Shown here piece by piece: positions 36,605 to 43,633 of a DNA stretch of 64,000 bases; position 1 is the first letter of the stretch, and every line of letters begins with the position of its first letter. The position numbers and the translations under genes were made by a program. The notes under the pieces are model-generated. The model was not told the origin of the DNA, did not search any database, and saw nothing but the letters and a program-made list of their open reading frames with translations. Source of the stretch: Haliea sp040221975. GTDB taxonomy: Bacteria; Pseudomonadota; Gammaproteobacteria; Pseudomonadales; Halieaceae. The DNA is taken from contig JAVJWR010000031.1 in the NCBI GenBank assembly GCA_040221975.1, positions 248,001-312,000 on the forward strand, written 5' to 3'.

Positions 36605-38731
36605 CTACCGCAAACCAGCACAACGGCTGCGAAGGCCGCGCACAGTAGCTTCATTGAAGTCACCGGCACCACCGCAAGTGGCTACCAGTTCAGGCAGGGC
36701 AGCGACAAGCTCGCGCAGCAGCGCAGGTAGTTCGGTGGCAACCGGCTCCGGACTTTCCAGCACCCGGTCCAGCATGTCCTGCACATCGCGTCCGAGCTCT
36801 GCCAGGGTGTAGAGGCCCACGGCATTGCCGTTGCCCTTGAAGGTGTGGAAGTGACGGCGAATCTCCCGCAGCTGCTCGTCCTTCACGGCGCCAGCCGCCC
36901 ACGCAGGTACCACGGCCTGCAAGCGCTCGATGATCTGCGCCGACTCTTCCAGAAAGACTTGCCGAAACTCCTCCGGGATATTTTCCCCCGTCGACACGGC
37001 TGCCTCCGGCGCTTCACCCTGCGCCGGAGCCGGCAGGTCCGTTTGCGGCGCTGCCGGGGTTGCCGCGGCAAGCCGGGACGCATGCTGTTCCGCTGTCTCC
37101 AACAACACCAGGGGGTCCACCACCGGATCCAGCAGGCGCCTCTCCAGGTAGAGAGTGAGCCATACCAAAGCGTCAGCCAGGCTGCGCAACTGCGCCGTAT
37201 CCACAGCTGCTTCACCACTGCTGCTCGCGCCCCGCAGCCAGTCAAGACAGGCGGCCACCACCGTGGTTTCCCGAACCAGACGGGCAAATGCCAGAGCCTC
37301 CACGATTCCCGCCAATGTCTCGCAACAGGCGGTCAGGGTTTGCGGGTCCCGGGACTGCTGCAACTGGTCCTGGATCTGGGTCAACTGCTCGCAGGTGGTC
37401 GCAACCAGTCCTTCAAGGTGGTCAAACGCCTGTACTTCGGGCGGGATGAAACCGTTGTGGCGGAGCCTCTTGGAGAGTGCTATCTCGGTGTCAACCATCG
37501 CCCTGGCGATCGTCATGACCACCTGCGTGCCGCGCCGCTCATTGTCGCTGAAGCGACCGCTGAACAGCTGCTGCAGCAGGTCGCTGGCAGCTTGCATATC
37601 CTCCGCATGATCGATCTCTTCCGCCGCTATCAGGCGCAGGCGGATATCCTCGATAACCGCGGCAGCATCGGCCAGCGGTTCGGAGCGGCCCGCAATGGCC
37701 GCCAGAAGATCTGTGGCCTGCAGCCGATCCACCAGGCCGTTGAGCATGGAGCGTGCACCCTCCAGCGCGGCGATCAGGGCGTCGTTGTGGATAAGACCCC
37801 GCTCGGCGTTGTCGAGTGTGCTGTCGTCGATGCCAAAAACCTGCCAGATGTGGCCAACGTACAGGGGCCGGGCCCGGCAGGAAGCCATGTAGTAGAGCAT
37901 TTGCTGCAGGTAGCTGTCGTAGTCCATCGCGGGATCCGCGGCACTGCCGTGTTCACGCGCATACTTGATCATGAACGCGCCGGCCTTGAAGATCTGCGCC
38001 ACGCATTCATCCGGTTCCACCAGCTCGGCGGCAATAGCCTCACACAGTCCAACCAGCAGGAGCCAGAACCTCTCCTGCACTGTGCCGCGGAAAAGGCTGT
38101 GCATCTTGTGTGCGATGCGTGCGACGGTACGCACGCTGTCCAGGTTCTGGTTGGGGCCGAGGACAGATTTTGCGCCCTGCAGGTAGGGTGCCAGCAATAC
38201 AGCCGCACTGCGACGAATGGTTTCGGCAACGAGCTCCGGGGCGCCGCTACTGATGCCACACCCCTCCGGCAACGGCATGTAGAAGAAGAGTGCCCGCGGC
38301 CGCACACGCTCACCCTCCCAGCGGCGGAGGTTGTTGACGCAGGGTTCCAGACCCCTGCCCGTGTCGATACGTACTCGCTGGACATGGTCCAGATAGGCCG
38401 GCAGCGTCTTGATGGCCCGCATCAACCCGCCCATGGTCAAGTTGCGGCGCTCGGCAACCACCTGCTCGCGCAGCAGCCGCAGGAAACCGCGCTCCAACTC
38501 CAGTGCCAGCATTTCTGCCTTGTGCAACCTGAGCGCACCCAGAGCCGCGGTGATGTGGTGCACAGCCCACAGGGATTCCAGCAGCGGCTGTTTGCCGGTG
38601 GTGTCCCGACTGTACCCGATCAGGCCGGCTTCCACCTGCTCGATCGACACCAACAGCGGCGGTAACAGGCTGCGCAGCCCGATAATATCAATGGACCCGG
38701 CAGCTGGCCGGGATGGCAACTGCTCAGACAT
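36605..38731 (-). CDS. ChpA-like protein, N-terminal part with Hpt domains
   Basis: A 708-residue protein (720 if ATG 38767 is used) matching the front half of Pseudomonas ChpA. The N-terminal helical region (SLLPPLLVSIEQVEAGL and WAVHHITAALGALRL) looks like the first, degenerate Hpt-like unit. A full Hpt domain near the C-terminus has IRRHFHTFKGNGNAVG with a phosphorylatable histidine. It has no HATPase domain, so it must be phosphorylated by another kinase, presumably the downstream C-terminal half. ATG 38731 overlaps the receptor gene stop by 8 bp. Confidence 0.88.
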   Translation of the reverse strand: MSEQLPSRPAAGSIDIIGLRSLLPPLLVSIEQVEAGLIGYSRDTTGKQPLLESLWAVHHITAALGALRLHKAEMLALELERGFLRLLREQVVAERRNLTMGGLMRAIKTLPAYLDHVQRVRIDTGRGLEPCVNNLRRWEGERVRPRALFFYMPLPEGCGISSGAPELVAETIRRSAAVLLAPYLQGAKSVLGPNQNLDSVRTVARIAHKMHSLFRGTVQERFWLLLVGLCEAIAAELVEPDECVAQIFKAGAFMIKYAREHGSAADPAMDYDSYLQQMLYYMASCRARPLYVGHIWQVFGIDDSTLDNAERGLIHNDALIAALEGARSMLNGLVDRLQATDLLAAIAGRSEPLADAAAVIEDIRLRLIAAEEIDHAEDMQAASDLLQQLFSGRFSDNERRGTQVVMTIARAMVDTEIALSKRLRHNGFIPPEVQAFDHLEGLVATTCEQLTQIQDQLQQSRDPQTLTACCETLAGIVEALAFARLVRETTVVAACLDWLRGASSSGEAAVDTAQLRSLADALVWLTLYLERRLLDPVVDPLVLLETAEQHASRLAAATPAAPQTDLPAPAQGEAPEAAVSTGENIPEEFRQVFLEESAQIIERLQAVVPAWAAGAVKDEQLREIRRHFHTFKGNGNAVGLYTLAELGRDVQDMLDRVLESPEPVATELPALLRELVAALPELVATCGGAGDFNEATVRGLRSRCAGLR

Positions 38732-39962
38732 CCGTGACGCTGCCCGCAGTTGCAGAACCGTGGCCATCTATCCGGAATCTGGCCAGACTGCGCCCCAGGG
38801 TGGAGAGCGTCTGCTGCAGGGCCACGACTCCCTGCTGCACCAGATCGGCGCTGTCACTGAGACCGCGATTCTGCTCCCGGACACTGTCGAGCAGGGCGTT
38901 CATCCTGCGCACGGCTTCAGCAGATTGCACTGTTGTGGTGCCCATGGAATCGACCATGTCCAGCATTTTTCCGGCACCCCGGCTTATGTCCTCGAGCACA
39001 CCATCTATACGCTCAACGAAATCGAGGACGGTCACCACAGCCCCCACCGTGTGTTCAAGGCTGTTGAGGTTTTCCGCCGAGAGGTTCTGCAGCAGGCGGA
39101 CTTCGCTGGTAATCTTGCGCCCTTCTTCCTCTGCCTCCCGCAGCAGGTCACCGATGGCCTCGGCGATACCCAGGAACGGCCTGCCGGCTTCGCCGGCGCG
39201 CTCAGCCTCGATCCGGGTATTGATCGCGACCACGGATATCTTGGTATTCAGGGACTGGATGTACTCTGCCGCCGTGGTGACCGACTGGATCAGCTCGCCC
39301 TGGCGCTTGGCTGATTTCGACGTCCCCTGGATCGATTCGCGCACATCCGAGGAAGCCCTGGACATCTCTGCAGCAAGGCCCTGCCCCCGGTTCACCAGCT
39401 GGCGATGCTGGGTCATTGCCTCCCGGGCCTGCTGGCTTACCGTAGTCAAATTGTCGGCACCGCGCAGATCCTGCGCCAGGGATGTACTCGCGTCCTGCAG
39501 CTCACGGGCCAGGACTGCACTGAGCTCGCTGCCGCTGCCGCTGCTCTTGCCGAGTTTGTGCAACTCGGTCACCAGTCCTTCAAAGGGACTGCGAATATTG
39601 GCCACCAGCTCGCGCTGACGTTCAAGCGCCGTATTGAGCTGCTCTGCAATGACTGCCGTCGCTGGCGAATCACTGCTCGCAACCCCGGTGAGGTCACCCT
39701 CGGCGAGCCGGCCCAGGGCATTGGTGATGCCCGCAGAGGCAGCCGCGCCACCCGCGTTGCCCCGGGCCTGCCACAGCAAGAAGCCGACGACCACCAGCAA
39801 CAGCACCAGCACCGCGATCACCAGCAGCAGCAGCCCGCGCGCACCGGAGGCATCGGCAACACTGCCCAGCGCGATCGCCAGGCCGGCAATACAGCCCAGC
39901 AATCCAACTCCGAGAGCGGCAAGGCCCACAGCCGGGGGAAGGGAGGGAGATGTCTGGCTCAT
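38724..39962 (-). CDS. PilJ-like methyl-accepting chemotaxis protein without periplasmic domain
   Basis: A 412-residue receptor of the type IV pilus chemosensory system. Two transmembrane helices (about residues 11-33 and 43-64) are separated by only about nine residues, so there is no room for the ligand-binding PilJ domains found in the 680-residue Pseudomonas protein. The signalling hairpin tip is SVVAINTRIEAERAGEAGRPF (shown in part), with the conserved E-A-R-A-G-E core as EAERAGE. It overlaps the neighbouring genes on both sides (4 bp with the CheW gene). Confidence 0.88.
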   Translation of the reverse strand: MSQTSPSLPPAVGLAALGVGLLGCIAGLAIALGSVADASGARGLLLLVIAVLVLLLVVVGFLLWQARGNAGGAAASAGITNALGRLAEGDLTGVASSDSPATAVIAEQLNTALERQRELVANIRSPFEGLVTELHKLGKSSGSGSELSAVLARELQDASTSLAQDLRGADNLTTVSQQAREAMTQHRQLVNRGQGLAAEMSRASSDVRESIQGTSKSAKRQGELIQSVTTAAEYIQSLNTKISVVAINTRIEAERAGEAGRPFLGIAEAIGDLLREAEEEGRKITSEVRLLQNLSAENLNSLEHTVGAVVTVLDFVERIDGVLEDISRGAGKMLDMVDSMGTTTVQSAEAVRRMNALLDSVREQNRGLSDSADLVQQGVVALQQTLSTLGRSLARFRIDGHGSATAGSVTDV

Positions 39963-40519
39963 TGTGCTGAATCCTCGGCAATGGCTTCCGGCCGTGCAGC
40001 CGTGTCTGAAAGTGCGCTGTCTGTTGCCAGCCGGGTGACATCGAGCAGTCCCAAAAAACGTTCACCCTGCCAGAAACCGCCGTCACAGCATGTTGCAAGG
40101 GGGCCATCCAGGCTGGTCTCGGGGTCACGCTGTTCCATGAGCAGGGTGATATTGCCCTCTACCCGGCTCAGCGTAATGCCGGCGTGAAACCCGGGCCGCT
40201 TGATGACCAGGCAGTACTCCCGCCGTCGTCCCGGGGACAGGCGTTGGCCGAACAGACTGTCACCACAATAAATCGGCAACAGTTCACCGTGGTGACTGGC
40301 AATGCCCAGTACCCAATTGCGGGTACCGGGGATCAACGTCAGGGCAGGGACGGCAATCACCGCTTCCAGATCGCCGGCCGCAATCAGCAGCGGTGTGCCG
40401 GCAATCTCGACAAGCGCTCCACGCCAGTACTCTGGCTCAGGCGATGCCGGGGGCAGGGCAGATCCGGTGCTGGCATAACGTGCCTGCAGGTCCCGCAGCA
40501 CGGCAAAGGCGGCCGTCAT
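39959..40519 (-). CDS. PilI-like CheW coupling protein
   Basis: A 186-residue CheW-domain protein that couples the receptor to the ChpA kinase. CheW features include VIAVPALTLIPGTRNWVLGIASHHGELLPIY, which contains the receptor/kinase contact loops, in order. It abuts the response regulator gene (no gap) and overlaps the receptor start by 4 bp, placing it in the same operon as in pilGHIJ. Confidence 0.87.
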   Translation of the reverse strand: MTAAFAVLRDLQARYASTGSALPPASPEPEYWRGALVEIAGTPLLIAAGDLEAVIAVPALTLIPGTRNWVLGIASHHGELLPIYCGDSLFGQRLSPGRRREYCLVIKRPGFHAGITLSRVEGNITLLMEQRDPETSLDGPLATCCDGGFWQGERFLGLLDVTRLATDSALSDTAARPEAIAEDSAQ

Positions 40520-40930
40520 TTATGCCACCTCACTCGCCCGCGTATTCTCGTAGATAAGCTGGCGCAGAACAGGATCCGGGGGAATCTTGCTGACATGGGC
40601 CGTGGCGCCCCGGGCCTGGCCCCGGGCGATATCGAATACCCCATCCGATGATGACAGCAGGACCACCGGCAGGTCGCGGGTATCCTCACCATGACGGATC
40701 AGGCTGCAGGTCTGGTAGCCATCCAGTTCCGGCATGCTGATATCCAGAAACACGATGTCAGGCCTGAACCGTCGCAACAGCGCCAGTGCCCTGTAACCGT
40801 CTTCCGCAGTTTCGACCTCACAGCCCATCTGCTTCAGAGTGTGCGACATCATCATGCGGATGGTTTTGGCGTCATCGACAATCGCGACGCGAATGCCGCT
40901 GATGTCCTGGTCTTCTGACTGTTCGCTCAT
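40520..40930 (-). CDS. PilG-like single-domain response regulator
   Basis: A 136-residue receiver. The acidic pocket is VDD (about residues 18-20), the phosphorylation site is D63 in VFLDISM, and the conserved lysine is in VSKIPPD. DGYQTCSLI and SSSDGVFDIARG resemble PilG more than PilH. Only one response regulator is visible here, whereas Pseudomonas has both pilG and pilH. ATG 40930 is the first start giving a normal receiver; the open frame upstream is not coding-like. Confidence 0.9.
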   Translation of the reverse strand: MSEQSEDQDISGIRVAIVDDAKTIRMMMSHTLKQMGCEVETAEDGYRALALLRRFRPDIVFLDISMPELDGYQTCSLIRHGEDTRDLPVVLLSSSDGVFDIARGQARGATAHVSKIPPDPVLRQLIYENTRASEVA

Positions 40931-41031
40931 TATCGTCCTCGTCCCTTGGCGCAGGTGACAGTATTTTAGTAGTCGAGCTGGGTCTGCAAGTACTATTTGC
41001 CATTTTCCCGAATTGCACGCAAGGCGCCGAT

Positions 41032-41634
41032 TCAGGGTTCCGTGGGGAATAGCACGCTGCGGAACGGCTCCATATGCCCCGCCTGAAAGTCCTGCCACTC
41101 GTAAATGTTGAACTGTTGCATCAACTGCAGGCAACGCTGAAACACCCGCTCGGCGTCGTAGCTGGCAGGGGAAATCTCGTATCGCTCCGTGAGCCGGGCA
41201 AAAATCCGCGCGGCAATATCCCGACGGCCGGGGTCTTCGCGGTACAGCAGGTGCTCCACGGGAGAGGCAACCAGGGGCGAGCCATAGACCAGGAACGCCT
41301 CCCAGCGCTGCGGATCATGACCGGATCCCAGCCGCGAGACCAGCAATCGCACCAGCGCCTGCAGCTCTGGGCGCGGAGGCAGACGATCCTGTTGCAGCCA
41401 GCGCCGCACCTCCGCCTCCTTCCACTCCGGATTGATGGCAAGCACACCCAGCACGCGCCCTTCAATGCGCGAGGGTACGATCGCAGCCAGATCCAACAGC
41501 AGGTTGAGACGGGCCGAGAAACCCAGTGGCTCCAGTTCCACTGCCGCGAGCAGTTCACGGTACTCCGCAGCCAACTGCGCGGGACTCGGGCTAGCGCCGG
41601 TGGATGCTTCGGAATCAGCTTCAGACATGGGCAA
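41032..41634 (-). CDS. Hypothetical protein between the AAA+ regulator and the pilus chemosensory operon
   Basis: A 200-residue, mostly alpha-helical cytosolic protein of unknown function. It has no membrane segment or recognised motif; conserved-looking tryptophans and a Leu-rich core (ARLNLLLDLAAIVPSRIEGRVLGVL) suggest a compact helical domain. Its start overlaps the stop of the AAA+ gene by 14 bp, so the pair is translationally coupled. 101 bp separate it from the pilG-like gene. Confidence 0.8.
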   Translation of the reverse strand: MPMSEADSEASTGASPSPAQLAAEYRELLAAVELEPLGFSARLNLLLDLAAIVPSRIEGRVLGVLAINPEWKEAEVRRWLQQDRLPPRPELQALVRLLVSRLGSGHDPQRWEAFLVYGSPLVASPVEHLLYREDPGRRDIAARIFARLTERYEISPASYDAERVFQRCLQLMQQFNIYEWQDFQAGHMEPFRSVLFPTEP

Positions 41635-42898
41635 CTACCTGCTCGGCGGGCGCGATCATTGCCTGCCATTCGCGCAGGCGCCTGCCATAGGTGGGCCGCG
41701 ACACTCCCAGTATCCGGGCCCGCAACTCCACCGTGGCAACGTCGCGATGGCTTTCGAGGAGCTGCAACAAAAGGCCCTGTCCGGCAAGCAACGGGCTCGG
41801 CCCCGCGCTGCCGAGCCCACGCACCCAATCCGCCACCAGCCTCGCGGGTTCCTGCCACAGCGGGCAGCCATCGCGCGACGCTTGACGGCTGCTGATGGCC
41901 TGCAGCCAGCGGCCGATATTGCGACGGCTGGTCTGCAGAAAATTGGCACTGGCGGCATGCTGCCCACGATACCGCAGCAGCGTCGCGAGGACGATTTCGT
42001 CTTCCAGCCAGGTGCCCAGGGGCAGGGGTGTCTGCGCCAGCAACAGCTGGTTCACCCGTTCGGCCAGTACCAGCTCCAGTTCTTCGCGGGCACTGGGACT
42101 ATAGCCATCGCTGGCGGCGGCGTCGCCGGCAAAAGTGCGCAGTGGTGGCTCCAGGCTACCACTGCTCGCCCGGTCACCCAGATAGAGCCGGAGATCCACC
42201 GGCGTCAGCCAATCCCCTCCCGGCTTCTGCTCCAGGGCCCTCACCACCCGCTGGCGAATTTCACTGATATTGCCGTGCCAGGGATGCTGGCGCATGGCCT
42301 GCTCTGCTTCCGGCGTAAAACCCTTGATCGTTATATTCCGGCTGGCACATTCCTGGGACAGAATCTTGTGGGCCCAGCGCAGAATCGCCCGCTGGCGGTG
42401 ACGCATTGGCGGCACCCGAATCGGGTAGGCTGCAAACACGCTCGCCAGTTTGCGCTGCAATACCCCTGCGGCCACCAGCGCCTGCAGGCTGTCTGGAAAC
42501 AGCGCCACGAAACGCACCGCTGGCAGGTACGCGGGTTTTTCCGTGTCCGCAAGGAGCCGGGTTGCCATTTGCCGCGCCAGCTTCAGCTGGGCATCGGTGC
42601 TCATCAGCTGCGGTGACTTCAAAACCAGGGTTTTCCCCGCGCCCGCCAGCAGGGCCTGGCGAATGCGGCGGTTGGCATCATCCCGGCCGCGGAATTCGCG
42701 GCAGTCAATCGCGACCAGGGTATCGGCGCCGCCACCGGCCTGGGCGTGAAGGATACGGGCGATGTACATCTTGCCGGTGCCGCGGGCACCGATGATGGCG
42801 ACCGGAGTCTCGGTGCGCGCCAGGAACGCAGCCTGGTCGACCGCCCCCTCCATGTTGTCGAGGACATAGCCGTCCAGCTTGTCTCCGGTTTTCAGCAA
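41621..42898 (-). CDS. Degenerate NtrC-type AAA+ regulator with Fis-like HTH
   Basis: A 425-residue protein related to sigma-54 activators but apparently unable to perform their reaction. Walker A is GARGTGKM (residues 37-44). The Walker B position reads KTLVLKSPQLMS, lacking the acidic DE. The GAFTGA loop that contacts sigma-54 is absent, as is a receiver domain. The HPWHGNISEIRQRV segment matches the sensor/arginine-finger region, and a C-terminal Fis-type helix-turn-helix (LRARILGVSRPTYGRRL) could bind DNA. It begins 4 bp after nrdJb, so it may be co-transcribed with the ribonucleotide reductase genes. Confidence 0.82.
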   Translation of the reverse strand: MLKTGDKLDGYVLDNMEGAVDQAAFLARTETPVAIIGARGTGKMYIARILHAQAGGGADTLVAIDCREFRGRDDANRRIRQALLAGAGKTLVLKSPQLMSTDAQLKLARQMATRLLADTEKPAYLPAVRFVALFPDSLQALVAAGVLQRKLASVFAAYPIRVPPMRHRQRAILRWAHKILSQECASRNITIKGFTPEAEQAMRQHPWHGNISEIRQRVVRALEQKPGGDWLTPVDLRLYLGDRASSGSLEPPLRTFAGDAAASDGYSPSAREELELVLAERVNQLLLAQTPLPLGTWLEDEIVLATLLRYRGQHAASANFLQTSRRNIGRWLQAISSRQASRDGCPLWQEPARLVADWVRGLGSAGPSPLLAGQGLLLQLLESHRDVATVELRARILGVSRPTYGRRLREWQAMIAPAEQVVAHV

Positions 42899-42902
42899 GT
42901 GT

Positions 42903-43619
42903 CTACCCGCACTTGGAGTCTGCGCAGTTCAGGCAGGTCATGCAGCCATCCAGCAGGACCACCGCGCGAGTGCTGCACTTGTAGCAAAGGCTGGCGCCCG
43001 GCGGAAACGGCGAGTCATCGTTCTCCGGAGATTCCGCTCCAGCGGGCTCCATACTGTCCCCACTGCCTGCGAGTTCACGGCGTTTCTGGTCGATGAATTT
43101 CTGCTGGTGCTCGTCCAGCTTCGACTCTATCAGGCCTATGTGCTTCATGTGATCTTCGATCGCGTAGCCGATTTCCGCGACGATCGAGGGCATGAACACG
43201 CCGCCCTTCTTGAAGTAGCCGCCGCGCGGGTCGAACACCGCTTTCAACTCTTCAACCAGGAAGGTGGCATCGCCACCCTTGCGGAAGACTGCCGAGATCA
43301 GCCGGGTCAGCGCCACCACCCACTGGAAGTGTTCCATGTTCTTGGAGTTGATGAAGACCTCGAAAGGACGCCGCAACTCGTGCTCGGTACCCTCGTTGAG
43401 AATCACATCGTTCACCGTGATGTAGAGGGCATGCTCCGACATCGGCGTCTTTACTTTATAGGTCGAGCCCACCAGCCGTTCAGGCCGCTGGAAGGCTTCG
43501 TGCATGTGCACCACATTGCTGGCGGGGACCGCGTCCTGCTCACCGGCTACCGGCTCCGGGGTGGCGCCCTGCTGCAGCACCTTGTAGCTGACAATCTTGC
43601 TGCCAATTCTTACCGTCAT
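42903..43619 (-). CDS. nrdJb: Class II ribonucleotide reductase, small C-terminal subunit NrdJb
   Basis: A 238-residue protein corresponding to the C-terminal TSCPD-type portion of vitamin B12-dependent ribonucleotide reductase, split off as in Pseudomonas. It contains ALYITVNDVIL, and ends with a zinc-ribbon-like cysteine tail (CYKCSTR, then CMTCLNCADSKC) expected to recycle reducing equivalents to the active site. It lies 14 bp downstream of nrdJa. Confidence 0.93.
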   Translation of the reverse strand: MTVRIGSKIVSYKVLQQGATPEPVAGEQDAVPASNVVHMHEAFQRPERLVGSTYKVKTPMSEHALYITVNDVILNEGTEHELRRPFEVFINSKNMEHFQWVVALTRLISAVFRKGGDATFLVEELKAVFDPRGGYFKKGGVFMPSIVAEIGYAIEDHMKHIGLIESKLDEHQQKFIDQKRRELAGSGDSMEPAGAESPENDDSPFPPGASLCYKCSTRAVVLLDGCMTCLNCADSKCG

Positions 43620-43633
43620 TGCTCTCTCCGGGC

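Noticed and set aside
36593..36623. Frameshift error as the explanation of the ChpA split
   Set aside because: Not excluded, but the second gene has its own ATG with AGAGG upstream and the first has a clean stop, so a natural split is preferred.
34920..38665. Two long plus-strand open frames opposite the ChpA halves
   Set aside because: Both are mirrors of the GC-rich kinase genes; no recognisable domain or ribosome-binding site.
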